Part shown: piece after piece, positions 19,164 to 28,293 of the stretch | Layout of the letters: every line of letters begins with the position of its first letter | Numbering within the stretch: position 1 is the first letter of the stretch | Source: Verrucomicrobiaceae bacterium | GTDB lineage: Bacteria > Verrucomicrobiota > Verrucomicrobiia > Verrucomicrobiales > Verrucomicrobiaceae | DNA length: 64,000 bases | Direction of reading: 5' to 3' | NCBI GenBank assembly: GCA_016795365.1 | Contig: JAEUHN010000029.1 | Span: 124,001-188,000 of the forward strand | The notes under the pieces: model-generated | Databases searched by the model: none | Told to the model about the DNA's origin: nothing | Seen by the model: only the letters and a program-made list of their open reading frames with translations | Program-made: the position numbers and the translations under genes

Positions 19164-20672
19164 TCAAGCCAGCTTTCCCGCCCACGCGATGGCGCGCAAC
19201 ATGCCGGTGGCTTTGTTGACGGTCTCTTGATACTCCGAGGTGGGATTTGAGTCGGCGACGACGCCGGCACCGGCTTGCACGTAGGCTTTGCCGTCCTTTA
19301 GCACGCAGGTGCGGAGGGCAATGCAGCTGTCGAGATTGCCATCGAAGCCGAACCAGCCAACGGCGCCCGCATACGCGCAGCGCTTGTTCTTCTCCACCTC
19401 GTTGATGATCTCCATCGCGCGCACCTTGGGACTGCCGCTGACGGTGCCGGCGGGGAAGGTGGCGCGCATGACGTCATACGCGGTGTGGTCGGGCGAGAGA
19501 TGGCCTTCCACGTTGCTGACGATATGCATGACGTGCGAGTAGCGCTCGATGATCATGAGTTCGTTCACGCGCACAGTGCCGAACTCGGCCACGCGACCCA
19601 CGTCATTGCGCGCGAGATCGACGAGCATGATGTGTTCGGCACGTTCCTTCGGATCGGCGAGCAGCTCGGTGGCGAGCGCTTCGTCTTCCTCCTTGGTCTT
19701 GCCTCTCCAGCGCGTGCCCGCGATGGGACGGATCTCGATCTTGCCGTCGATGCTCTTCACATGCACCTCGGGCGACGAACCGACGAGCGCGAAGTTTTGC
19801 GGCAGCTCGAGGATGAACATATAAGGCGACGGATTCACATGGCGCAGCGCGCGATACAGATCGGTCGGCGCGCCGGTGAAGTCGGCCTCGAAGCGCTGTG
19901 ACGGCACGAACTGGAAGATGTCGCCCGCCTTGATGTATTCCTTGCCCGCGAGCACCATCGCCTCGTATTCGGCCTGTGTGGTGTTGCCCCGCAGAGGAGG
20001 AAGCTCGGTGCTGGCATTCGGTGGGAAGGCTTGCAACGGCTTCACGGCGAGCGGCTTGGACAGCTTGTCGATGACGGTCTCGATCTGTTGCTGCGCCCAC
20101 GCATACGCGGTGTCGAGATCCTTGTGCTCGTCGAGGAAGACATTGGCCACGACGCTGAGCTTGCGATGTTTGTGATCAAAGATCAGCACCGTGTCGGTGA
20201 TGAAGAACACCATGTCCGGCAGCCCCAGCGAGTCGGGCGGAGGCGGGGACAGCGTGGGCTCGAAGAACCGCACCATGTCGTAAGCGAAGTAGCCGACCGC
20301 ACCGCCATTGAAGACGCTGCCGGGCGTGCGTGAGGCGGGCTTGCATTTGGCCATCAGCGCTTCGAGTTCGCGCGAGGGATCGCCTTCACAGGTGTAGCTG
20401 CGGGTCTGGCCGCGCTCTTCAATCGTGATCTCGCGACCGCGTGCGGTGAAGATCAATCGCGGCGCGCTGCCGAGCAATGAATAGCGTCCCGAGGCCGCCG
20501 TCATCTCTGCCGATTCAAAGAGGAAGCCACAGCGGCCATCATGAATCTTTTGGAAGGCCGAGAGCGGCGTCTCGTAGTCGGCGGTCAGTTCGGCGGTGAC
20601 GGGCACGAGGTTGCCGGCCTTGGCGAGTTCGCGGAAGGCTTCAAAGGACGGCTGCAAAAAGCGGGAAAGCAT
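19164..20672 (-). CDS. trpE: Anthranilate synthase component I
   Basis: 502 residues from the ATG at 20672 (MLSRFLQPSFEAF). It makes anthranilate from chorismate, with ammonia supplied by the glutaminase subunit, as the first step of tryptophan synthesis. Conserved blocks are FLFESAEMTAASGRYSLLG (N-terminal feedback-binding region), GGAVGYFAYDMVRFFE, FQFVPSQRFE, IRPIAGTRWRG, LVDLARNDVGRV and FPAGTVSGSPKVRAMEII near the active site, ending with QAGAGVVADSNPTSEY. No trpG or other trp gene is adjacent, and no leader peptide or attenuator was seen upstream. Confidence 0.93.
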   Translation of the reverse strand: MLSRFLQPSFEAFRELAKAGNLVPVTAELTADYETPLSAFQKIHDGRCGFLFESAEMTAASGRYSLLGSAPRLIFTARGREITIEERGQTRSYTCEGDPSRELEALMAKCKPASRTPGSVFNGGAVGYFAYDMVRFFEPTLSPPPPDSLGLPDMVFFITDTVLIFDHKHRKLSVVANVFLDEHKDLDTAYAWAQQQIETVIDKLSKPLAVKPLQAFPPNASTELPPLRGNTTQAEYEAMVLAGKEYIKAGDIFQFVPSQRFEADFTGAPTDLYRALRHVNPSPYMFILELPQNFALVGSSPEVHVKSIDGKIEIRPIAGTRWRGKTKEEDEALATELLADPKERAEHIMLVDLARNDVGRVAEFGTVRVNELMIIERYSHVMHIVSNVEGHLSPDHTAYDVMRATFPAGTVSGSPKVRAMEIINEVEKNKRCAYAGAVGWFGFDGNLDSCIALRTCVLKDGKAYVQAGAGVVADSNPTSEYQETVNKATGMLRAIAWAGKLA

Positions 20673-20800
20673 GAGGGCGGCAAAAGTGCATCGCTTGGCG
20701 GAGACGGCAAGGCTGGTGTGTGGTCCGGCCCTCCAGGCTTGCAACGCCCCGCAAAGTGCGATAACCACGGCGTCCGCACAGCGGCAACGACCCCATTCTC

Positions 20801-21838
20801 ATGGCAGACGACACCTTCACTCCCAAATCCATCCTCATCACGGGCGGCACTGGCTCCTTTGGCCACGCCCTGGTCAAGCGTCTTCTCGCCGACTACCCGC
20901 AGCTTGAGCGCATCGTCGTCTATTCGCGCGACGAGTTGAAGCAGTATGAGATGGCGCAAAAATTTCCCACCTCGAAGCATCCGCAGCTGCGCTTCTACAT
21001 CGGCGACGTGCGTGATCGCGACCGCCTGATGCGTGCGCTGGAACGCATCGACGTGGTGGTCCACGCCGCCGCCCTCAAGCAGGTGCCCACCGCCGAATAC
21101 AATCCCTTCGAGTGCATCAAGACCAACGTCCTGGGCGCGGAGAACCTCATTGAGGCCTGCCTCGCCACCGATGTGCGCCGCGTGGTCGCCCTCTCGACCG
21201 ACAAGGCCGCTGCGCCGATCAATCTTTACGGCGCCACCAAGCTCTGCTCTGACAAGCTGTTCGTCGCTGCCAACAACGTCCGCGGCTTCCACAACATCCG
21301 TTTCTCCGTCGTTCGTTACGGCAACGTGATGGGGTCGCGCGGCTCGGTGATTCCCTTCTTCCTTGAGCGCCGCAAGTCGGGTGTGCTGCCGATCACGGAC
21401 CCTCGCATGACGCGCTTCAACATCACGCTGGATGAAGGTGTGAACCTCGTGCTCCACGCCATGGATCGTTCCCTCGGCGGCGAATTGTATGTGCCGCAGA
21501 TTCCCAGCTATCGCATCACCGATGTTGCTGACGCGATCGGACCTGATTGCGAAAAGCCGGTCGTCGGCATCCGCCCTGGCGAAAAGATTCACGAAGAGAT
21601 GGTGACCGAGACCGACGCCCTGCAAACCATCTCCACAGGCAAGAACCTCATCATTGTGCCCATGCTCCACGGTCGCGATCAGACCAAGCTGATGGCTGAC
21701 TACTGCAAGCATCACAGCGCCACGCAGGTGCCGGAGAACTTCTCCTACAACTCGGGTCGGAACACCGACTGGCTGTCTGTCCCGCAGATCCGCAAGCTCA
21801 TCCGCGACCACGTGGACCCGACCTTCGATCTCACGTGA
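20801..21838 (+). CDS. pseB: UDP-N-acetylglucosamine 4,6-dehydratase (inverting)
   Basis: 345 residues. First step of CMP-pseudaminic acid synthesis: UDP-GlcNAc to UDP-2-acetamido-2,6-dideoxy-beta-L-arabino-hex-4-ulose. It is a short-chain dehydrogenase/reductase with nucleotide motif ITGGTGSFGHALV and the active-site block STDKAAAPINLYGATKLCSD containing the YxxxK pair. Typical PseB phrases are VVYSRDELKQYEM, HAAALKQVPTAEYNPFE and YGNVMGSRGSVIPFF. It is the first gene of the rightward glycan cluster, divergent from trpE with 128 bases between. The next gene starts 3 bases after its stop. Confidence 0.95.
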   Translation: MADDTFTPKSILITGGTGSFGHALVKRLLADYPQLERIVVYSRDELKQYEMAQKFPTSKHPQLRFYIGDVRDRDRLMRALERIDVVVHAAALKQVPTAEYNPFECIKTNVLGAENLIEACLATDVRRVVALSTDKAAAPINLYGATKLCSDKLFVAANNVRGFHNIRFSVVRYGNVMGSRGSVIPFFLERRKSGVLPITDPRMTRFNITLDEGVNLVLHAMDRSLGGELYVPQIPSYRITDVADAIGPDCEKPVVGIRPGEKIHEEMVTETDALQTISTGKNLIIVPMLHGRDQTKLMADYCKHHSATQVPENFSYNSGRNTDWLSVPQIRKLIRDHVDPTFDLT

Positions 21839-21841
21839 TCC

Positions 21842-23014
21842 ATGGCTGCCGACGTCCTGCCTTACGGTCGCCAGCTTCTCGATGACGAGGACATCGAAGA
21901 AGTCGTGCGCGTGCTTCGCTCCGACTTCCTCACTCAGGGCCCAGCCATTGAGCGATTCGAGAAAGCGGTGACCGCCTGGTGCGGAGCGTCTCATGGCATC
22001 GCCATGGCCAATGGCACCGCCACATTGCATCTGGCGTGCAAGGCGCTCGACGTGGGCCACGGCGACTCGGTCTGGACCTCGCCCATCACCTTTGTCGCCT
22101 CGGCCAACTGCGCTCGCTACTGCGGAGCGAAGGTCGATTTCGTCGATGTCGATCCCGGCACGGTGAATCTTTGTCCCGACCGCCTCGCCGCGAAGCTCGA
22201 GCAGGCGGAGAAAAACGGCACGCTGCCCAAGGTGGTGATCCCCGTGCATTTCGCTGGCCAAAACTGCGCCATGGATCGCATTCATGCCCTGAGTCAGAAG
22301 TATGGCTTTCGCATCATCGAGGATGCTGCGCACGCTCTCGGCGGCACTTACTTGAATGAGCGTGTGGGCAACTGCCGGTGGTCGGACATGGTCTCGCACA
22401 GCTTTCATCCGGTGAAGATCATCACCAGCGGCGAAGGCGGCATGATCACCACGAATGATCCGGCGCTCGCCCAACGTGTGTCCATGCTGCGCACGCATGG
22501 CATCACGCGAGATGCTTCGCTCATGACCAGCAAGTCCCACGGCCCTTGGTATTACCAGCAGATCGAACTCGGATACAACTACCGCATGACGGACATCCAG
22601 GCCGCACTCGGTGCGAGTCAGATGAACAAGCTGGATGCCTTTGCCGCACGCCGTCGCGTCATTGCCGATCTCTACGATCAAGCCCTGGCCGGTCTGCCTC
22701 TGCGCCCGCTGGCCCGTGATCCGCAGGGAGTCAGCGGCTGGCACCTTTACATGATTCGGCTAAACCTGGGCGAGATCAGCCGCAACCGCCGTGAGGTGTT
22801 CGAAAGCCTGCGCGCTCAGGGCATCGGCGTGAACGTCCACTACATCCCCGTTCACCTTCAGCCCGATTACGCCAAGCTAGGATTCACCTCCGGCATGTTC
22901 CCCGAGGCCGAGCGCTACTACGAGGAGGCCATCACGCTGCCGATGTTCCCCGCGATGAAGGACAGCGACGTGGAGCGTGTGCGTTCCGCATTGGTCAATG
23001 CCCTGGGCGTTTAG
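21842..23014 (+). CDS. pseC: UDP-4-amino-4,6-dideoxy-N-acetyl-beta-L-altrosamine transaminase
   Basis: 390 residues. PLP-dependent aminotransferase of the DegT/DnrJ/EryC1 family that aminates the PseB product at C4, the second step of pseudaminic acid synthesis. The PLP lysine is in HSFHPVKIITSGEGG. Other conserved blocks are LPYGRQLLDDEDIEEV, FLTQGPAIERFE, NGTATLHLACKAL, ITFVASANCARYCGA, EDAAHALGG and NVHYIPVHLQP. It sits 3 bases downstream of pseB. Confidence 0.95.
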   Translation: MAADVLPYGRQLLDDEDIEEVVRVLRSDFLTQGPAIERFEKAVTAWCGASHGIAMANGTATLHLACKALDVGHGDSVWTSPITFVASANCARYCGAKVDFVDVDPGTVNLCPDRLAAKLEQAEKNGTLPKVVIPVHFAGQNCAMDRIHALSQKYGFRIIEDAAHALGGTYLNERVGNCRWSDMVSHSFHPVKIITSGEGGMITTNDPALAQRVSMLRTHGITRDASLMTSKSHGPWYYQQIELGYNYRMTDIQAALGASQMNKLDAFAARRRVIADLYDQALAGLPLRPLARDPQGVSGWHLYMIRLNLGEISRNRREVFESLRAQGIGVNVHYIPVHLQPDYAKLGFTSGMFPEAERYYEEAITLPMFPAMKDSDVERVRSALVNALGV

Positions 23015-23056
23015 AACCCACGCCATTCACTCACCTGCCCCACCCTTGAGAACACC

Positions 23057-23752
23057 ATGTCATCCGTAGCCATCATTCTCGCCCGCGGCGGCAGCAAGCG
23101 CATCCCTCGGAAGAACGTGCGCCCCTTTCTGGGTGAGCCGGTCATTCATTATCCGATCAATGCAGCACTGGAGTCTGGCTGCTTTGATGAGGTCATGGTC
23201 TCGACCGACGATGATGAGATCGCCGAGATCTCCATCGCTGCCGGAGCGGTGGCCCCCTTCAGACGCTCCGCTGCCAACTCCGATGATCACTCCACGACCA
23301 CGAGCGCCCTGCTCGAAGTGATCCAGCAATATCGCGATGCGGGTCGTGAGTGGGACGTCGTTTGCGGCATGTATGCGGCCACACCGCTTGTCACCGCCAG
23401 ACATCTTCGCGATGGCCGGGACCTTCTGCTCGCCAGCGATCAGCATGACACCGTGATGCCGGTGATCCGATTTGGCTATCCCATCCAGCGCGCCTTTGGC
23501 ATCAATGACGGCCTGCTCAGGCTGATGCATCCTGAGAATCAGTTCACCCGGTCGCAAGACCTCACCCCTGCCTACCATGATGCCGGCCAGTGGTATTGGA
23601 TGCGCCGCGCTTCATTTGAGAAGCATCAGCGTGTGTTCATGGATCAATGCGTGCCGCTCGTGCTTTCGGAAATGGAAGTGCAGGACATCGACAACGAAGA
23701 TGACTGGAAGCTGGCCGAAGTGAAACACACACTCAACCGCCGCAAGCCGTGA
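23057..23752 (+). CDS. pseF: Pseudaminic acid cytidylyltransferase
   Basis: 231 residues. It activates pseudaminic acid with CTP to CMP-pseudaminic acid, the last step of the pathway. The nucleotide-binding N-terminus AIILARGGSKRIPRKN is diagnostic of the NeuA/PseF family, followed by STDDDEIAEI. Pathway context (pseB, C, G/H, I) favours PseF over NeuA. The stop overlaps the start of the following gene (GTGA). Confidence 0.94.
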   Translation: MSSVAIILARGGSKRIPRKNVRPFLGEPVIHYPINAALESGCFDEVMVSTDDDEIAEISIAAGAVAPFRRSAANSDDHSTTTSALLEVIQQYRDAGREWDVVCGMYAATPLVTARHLRDGRDLLLASDQHDTVMPVIRFGYPIQRAFGINDGLLRLMHPENQFTRSQDLTPAYHDAGQWYWMRRASFEKHQRVFMDQCVPLVLSEMEVQDIDNEDDWKLAEVKHTLNRRKP

Positions 23753-25236
23753 AGCCAAGGCTCTTGATTCGTGCGGATGCCTCAACCCGGATGGGCACAG
23801 GTCACATCATGCGCTGCATCGCTCTGGCACAAGCTTGGCAGGACGTGGGCGGCGAGGTTTCGCTTCTCGCACGAGAGCTTCCAGAAACGCTGGGCGACCG
23901 CGTGCAACGCGAGGGTATCGCCTTGATCCAGCCGCATCGCGACATCGCGGATGTGGAAGACACCTGCACTGCTGCAGCTGAGGCCGATTGGGTCGTGGTT
24001 GATGGTTACCAGTTCGACACCGCCTTTGCCGATCGCGTGTGCTCTGCAGCAAAGCACATGCTTTTCGTTGATGACCTCGGCCAGCTCGACCATTACGCCG
24101 CCTCGCTGGTGCTGAACCAGAACATCACGGCTGACTCATCAACGTATGCGAACCACGCGGCACATACGCGGCTTCTCCTCGGTGGTCAGCATGCTCTCCT
24201 TCGTCGTGAATTTCGCGGCACGGCGCCGCGCCGTGATGCCATCACACCAATTGAGCGTGTGCTGGTAACTCTCGGTGGCAGTGACCCTGACAACGTCACC
24301 ACCAAGGTCATTGATGCCTTGCTCTTGCTGCCCCAATTGCATGCCAAGGTCATCGTCGGTGCTGCCAATCCACGCCGCGAGGAACTGGCTCGACATTGTC
24401 TTCAAGCAGGCGGACGCATCGAACTGCTGCCTCCCGTGGAGAACATGGTTCCCCTCATGGATGAAGCCCAGATCGCGATCAGTGCGGGCGGCACGAGCGT
24501 GCTCGAACTGGCGTCTCGCGGCCTGCCCACGCTGCTGATCGCCATTGCCGACAACCAGCTCGCCATCTGCGAGACCATGCGGGATCGAGGTTTGATGGCG
24601 TATGCTGGATGGCACACCGATGTGAGCCCCGCAGCTCTCGCCCTCGCTCTTGATGAGTTCTCAAGCAAGACAGCCATCCCTCAGCGCGCTCAATTCATCG
24701 AGCGCGGTCTCGAACTAGTCGATGGACGAGGCGCGATTCGGGTCGCACGCGAGATGCTTGCGCTCACGGCACAGTGTTTGGTGCGAGTGCGCACGGCCAC
24801 AATGAATGATGCACGTCGCGTGCTCGACTGGGCCAATGATCCCGTGACGCGCTCGGTGTCGTTCAATCAAACACAGATCACTTGGTCAAATCATGAGCCC
24901 TGGTTTACTCGTCGGCTGGCTGATGCTTCGTGCCTGCTGCTGATCGGCGAAGATCTGCAAGGCAACGCCGTCGGCATGGTTCGCTTCGATGTGGCGAACG
25001 GCATCGCCACCATCTCGATCAACATCGCCCCTGAGCATCGGCAGCGTGGTCTCGGCACCGCCTTGATCCTGGTCGCGTGTCGAGGTGCCCTGGCCAGCGG
25101 CGCAGCCAACCAGATCCGCGCCTTGATCAAGCCGGAGAACACCGCTTCGCAGCGTGCTTTTCAGCGTGCGGGATTCACGCCCTCTGACGACGAGGATGTG
25201 GCTGGACAACGCGCGTTGTGCATGGTTTTGAACTGA
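23749..25236 (+). CDS. pseG: Bifunctional PseG nucleotidase / PseH N-acetyltransferase fusion
   Basis: 495 residues starting at a GTG that overlaps the pseF stop. Residues 1 to about 340 are PseG, a GT-B-like hydrolase that removes UDP from UDP-2,4-diacetamido-trideoxy-altropyranose: IRADASTRMGTGHIMRC, VVDGYQFD, LVTLGGSDPDN and ISAGGTSVLELASRGLPTL. Residues about 345-495 are a GNAT domain equivalent to PseH, which acetylates the C4 amino group: VRVRTATMNDARRVLDWAND, INIAPEHRQRGLG and ENTASQRAFQRAGF. In the pathway PseH acts just before PseG, so the fusion joins consecutive steps. No separate pseH was seen. Confidence 0.92.
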   Translation: MKPRLLIRADASTRMGTGHIMRCIALAQAWQDVGGEVSLLARELPETLGDRVQREGIALIQPHRDIADVEDTCTAAAEADWVVVDGYQFDTAFADRVCSAAKHMLFVDDLGQLDHYAASLVLNQNITADSSTYANHAAHTRLLLGGQHALLRREFRGTAPRRDAITPIERVLVTLGGSDPDNVTTKVIDALLLLPQLHAKVIVGAANPRREELARHCLQAGGRIELLPPVENMVPLMDEAQIAISAGGTSVLELASRGLPTLLIAIADNQLAICETMRDRGLMAYAGWHTDVSPAALALALDEFSSKTAIPQRAQFIERGLELVDGRGAIRVAREMLALTAQCLVRVRTATMNDARRVLDWANDPVTRSVSFNQTQITWSNHEPWFTRRLADASCLLLIGEDLQGNAVGMVRFDVANGIATISINIAPEHRQRGLGTALILVACRGALASGAANQIRALIKPENTASQRAFQRAGFTPSDDEDVAGQRALCMVLN

Positions 25237-25239
25237 CCC

Positions 25240-26307
25240 ATGGCGGACAAATGCATCCAAATCGGCTCACGGCAGATCGGCGCCGGCCACCCGTGTTACA
25301 TCATCGCGGAAATGTCCGCGAATCACGGCCAGAGCTTTGATCAAGCCGTCGCCATCGTCCGTGCTGCGAAGGAAGCCGGAGCCGATGCGGTGAAGTTGCA
25401 AACTTACACGCCGGACACGCTGACGATTGACTGCGCGAACGAGTATTTTCAAATCGGCAAAGGCACCATCTGGGAAGGCAAGAATCTTTACCAGTTGTAT
25501 GGCGAAGCCTACACGCCCTGGGACTGGCAGGCGCGGCTGAAGGCCGAAGCGGAAGCGCTGGGGATGGATTGCTTTTCCTCGCCATTCGATCCCACTTCCG
25601 TGGACTTCCTCGAATCGATCCATGTGGACTGCTACAAGATCGCTTCGTTCGAACTCGTGGACCTGCCTTTGATCCGCAAGGTGGCTGCCACGGGCAAGCC
25701 CATCATCATGTCCACCGGCATGGCCACGCTCGCCGAGATCGAAGAAGCCGTGACTACCGCGCGCGCTGCCGGCTGCACCCAGCTCGCCTTGCTCAAGTGC
25801 AACAGCGGCTATCCCGCACCGCCGGATGACATGAATCTGCGCACCATCCCGCACCTCAGCGAGGCCTTCGGCGTGCCCGCAGGACTATCCGATCACACCC
25901 TGGAAGTCGCCGTGCCTGTCGCCGCCGTCACGCTGGGCGCATGCATCATTGAGAAGCACTTCACCCTCAGCCGCGCCGAGCCCGGCCCCGACAGTGCCTT
26001 CTCGCTCGAACCCCAGGAGTTCCGCGCGATGGTCGATGCGGTGCGCGTCACTGAGCGCGCGCTAGGCACGGTGCGTTACGCCACCACCGCGAAGGAGGCC
26101 GCGAGCCGCATCTTCAGGAAGTCGATCTTCGTCGTGAAAGACATCGCCGCTGGTGAAGCCTTCACCGCCGACAATGTGCGCTGCATCCGGCCTGGCCACG
26201 GGCTTCATCCGCGTCACTTGGACGAGGTTCTCGCAACACGTGCTGCCTGCGATTTGAAACGAGGCACACCTTTGAGCCAGGCTCATTTGCAACGGGCTGC
26301 AGGCTAA
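25240..26307 (+). CDS. pseI: Pseudaminic acid synthase
   Basis: 355 residues. It condenses 2,4-diacetamido-2,4,6-trideoxy-L-altrose with phosphoenolpyruvate to give pseudaminic acid. NeuB-type TIM barrel: YIIAEMSANHGQSFDQAVAI, GADAVKLQTYTPDTLT, CYKIASFELVDLPLI, PIIMSTGMATLAEIEEAV and IIEKHFTLSR. A C-terminal SAF antifreeze-like domain spans about residues 285-350 (RKSIFVVKDIAAGEAFTADN, RPGHGLHP). It starts 3 bases after the pseG/H stop and completes the five-gene pathway. Confidence 0.95.
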   Translation: MADKCIQIGSRQIGAGHPCYIIAEMSANHGQSFDQAVAIVRAAKEAGADAVKLQTYTPDTLTIDCANEYFQIGKGTIWEGKNLYQLYGEAYTPWDWQARLKAEAEALGMDCFSSPFDPTSVDFLESIHVDCYKIASFELVDLPLIRKVAATGKPIIMSTGMATLAEIEEAVTTARAAGCTQLALLKCNSGYPAPPDDMNLRTIPHLSEAFGVPAGLSDHTLEVAVPVAAVTLGACIIEKHFTLSRAEPGPDSAFSLEPQEFRAMVDAVRVTERALGTVRYATTAKEAASRIFRKSIFVVKDIAAGEAFTADNVRCIRPGHGLHPRHLDEVLATRAACDLKRGTPLSQAHLQRAAG

Positions 26308-26364
26308 CTCCAGCCTTTCAAATCGAGTTTGCCATCCGCTCGCAGCGTGTGCTACAAGCCGCGC

Positions 26365-27177
26365 GTGTCAGCTCCCACTTCTCCCCGCGAAACAAAGCCT
26401 CTGAAGGTCGTCATCTTCTGTGGCGGATTGGGCACGCGGCTGCGTGAAGAGACCGAATACCGGCCCAAACCCATGGTGCCCGTGGGCAACCGTCCGATCC
26501 TCTGGCACATCATGAAGCACTACGCCGTGCACGGGCACAAGGAGTTCATTCTTTGCCTGGGCTACAAGGGCTCCGTGATCAAGGACTACTTCCACAACTA
26601 CCACTGGAACACCAGTGATGTCACGATCAAGCTGGGCCAGCATCCGCAGACGATCTATCATAACTCGCATGATGAGGAAGACTGGTCAGTGACCATGGTG
26701 GACACAGGTGAAAAGACGATGACTGGAGGTCGACTCCGGCGCGTGCTGCCCTTCATCGAAGACGAAGAGTTTTTGGTCACTTACGGCGACGGTGTTTCCG
26801 ATGTGAATGTGAACGAACTGGTGGCCTTCCATCGTGAGCAAGGCGCGGGCGCAACACTCACCGCCGTGCGTCCAGGTGGGCGGTTCGGCGAATTGCATCT
26901 GAAGGACGGCATGGTGTCCAACTTCATGGAAAAGCCCAGGGATGGCCATGCGTCCATCAACGGCGGATTCATGGTGATGAACAAGTCGGCCATCAGTCCC
27001 CTGCTGGATGGTGACTCATGTGTGCTGGAGCAGGCTCCACTGCGCCACCTTTCGCAGTCCGGTCAACTGGCTGCCTACTCGCACCAGGGCTTCTGGCAGT
27101 GCATGGACAACATCCGCGAGATGGAGATTCTCAATGAACTCTGGGCCAGCGGTCAGGCACCGTGGAAGACATGGTGA
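26365..27177 (+). CDS. rfbF: Glucose-1-phosphate cytidylyltransferase
   Basis: 270 residues from a GTG at 26365, preferred because it gives the family length; a longer ATG start at 26329 is possible. It makes CDP-glucose from glucose 1-phosphate and CTP. Conserved N-terminus: VVIFCGGLGTRLREETEYRP followed by KPMVPVGNRPILWHIMK. Later motifs are VTYGDGVSDVNV and GFMVMN. It begins the CDP-sugar branch; its stop overlaps the rfbG start. Confidence 0.93.
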   Translation: MSAPTSPRETKPLKVVIFCGGLGTRLREETEYRPKPMVPVGNRPILWHIMKHYAVHGHKEFILCLGYKGSVIKDYFHNYHWNTSDVTIKLGQHPQTIYHNSHDEEDWSVTMVDTGEKTMTGGRLRRVLPFIEDEEFLVTYGDGVSDVNVNELVAFHREQGAGATLTAVRPGGRFGELHLKDGMVSNFMEKPRDGHASINGGFMVMNKSAISPLLDGDSCVLEQAPLRHLSQSGQLAAYSHQGFWQCMDNIREMEILNELWASGQAPWKTW

Positions 27178-28283
27178 GCACCTTCGGCAATGTCTATGCG
27201 GGCAGGCGTGTGCTGCTCACCGGCCACACCGGATTCAAAGGCGGCTGGCTGGCGCTCTGGCTCCGGCAGCTGGGCGCTGAAGTCACCGGCCTCGCGCTAC
27301 CTGCGGCTGATGGCTTGAGCTTGTTCAGCGTGGTCGGCAACGACTCGTTCCAGCGGTCTTGGTTGGTCGATTTGCGTGATGCGGATGCTGTCCGTGCCGT
27401 GGTTCACGATGCCCAGCCCGAGATCGTTTTTCACCTCGCCGCCCAGCCCTTGGTTGGACTGTCCTATCGAGAACCCATCGCCACTCTCAACACCAATGCG
27501 ATGGGCACGGCCTATCTCCTGGAAGCCCTGCGCTCCGAGCGCTGCTCGGCACCTGCGGTGATCGTCACGAGTGACAAGTGCTACCGCAACGACAACTCCG
27601 GCCGCGCTTTTGAAGAAAGCGATCCCCTCGGCGGACATGATGTGTATTCGATGAGCAAGGCCGCCACCGAGCTGGTGGTCGCAGCGTGGCACGCCTCCTT
27701 TTTCGCAGCAGACAAAGGCTTGGGTGCTCTGGCCACGGGCCGCGCGGGCAATGTCATCGGAGGCGGCGACTACGGCGAAGATCGCATCGTGCCCGATGCC
27801 GTCCGCGCCTTCATTGCCCACAAGCCTCTTGTGCTTCGTCGCCCGCAAGCCACACGGCCCTGGCAGCATGTGCTCGAATCCTTGAGCGGTTACCTGGCCC
27901 TTGGGCAGCGCCTGCTCACGGCACCGGACAAGGCAACACTGCTGAACTACAACTTTGGCCCCGACTTCGCGTCCGAGCGAACCGTGCAGGAACTCGTCGA
28001 TGCCTGGCTCACAGTTTGGCCCGGCGGCATCAGGCCCGAGATCACACCTCAGCCGACCTACGGTGAAGCAGCACGGCTCAGCCTCAATCCGCAGAAGGCG
28101 ATCGATGAGCTGGGCTGGCTGCCTGTCTGGGACTTCGCGCGCACCGTCGCCGAGACAGCTTCGTGGTATCGCCATCGGCATGAAACCGAGGCCACCGACG
28201 CCGCGATGCGCGACTTCACCTGGCAGCAGATCGCCAGCTACACCTCCGATGCTCGTGCCGCAGGTGCAGCCTGGACAACTTAA
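27171..28283 (+). CDS. rfbG: CDP-glucose 4,6-dehydratase
   Basis: 370 residues from the ATG at 27171, which overlaps the rfbF stop by 7 bases. It converts CDP-glucose to CDP-4-keto-6-deoxyglucose. Extended SDR with VLLTGHTGFKGGWLALWL (NAD binding), HLAAQPLVGLSYREP, VTSDKCYRND and the Tyr/Lys pair in HDVYSMSKAATELV. ATGRAGNVIGGGDY and RPWQHVLE are typical of RfbG. No rfbH dehydrase follows, so the pathway does not go to 3,6-dideoxyhexoses. Confidence 0.93.
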   Translation: MVSTFGNVYAGRRVLLTGHTGFKGGWLALWLRQLGAEVTGLALPAADGLSLFSVVGNDSFQRSWLVDLRDADAVRAVVHDAQPEIVFHLAAQPLVGLSYREPIATLNTNAMGTAYLLEALRSERCSAPAVIVTSDKCYRNDNSGRAFEESDPLGGHDVYSMSKAATELVVAAWHASFFAADKGLGALATGRAGNVIGGGDYGEDRIVPDAVRAFIAHKPLVLRRPQATRPWQHVLESLSGYLALGQRLLTAPDKATLLNYNFGPDFASERTVQELVDAWLTVWPGGIRPEITPQPTYGEAARLSLNPQKAIDELGWLPVWDFARTVAETASWYRHRHETEATDAAMRDFTWQQIASYTSDARAAGAAWTT

Positions 28284-28293
28284 TCCTCATCGC

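Noticed and set aside
20673-20800. Possible trp leader peptide or attenuator upstream of trpE
   Set aside because: No short frame with Trp codons and no alternative hairpins with a T-run were seen in the 128-base gap.
20585-22744. 719-codon minus-strand open frame across trpE, pseB and pseC
   Set aside because: Antisense to two clear enzyme genes and overlaps the trpE coding frame; no recognisable protein features.
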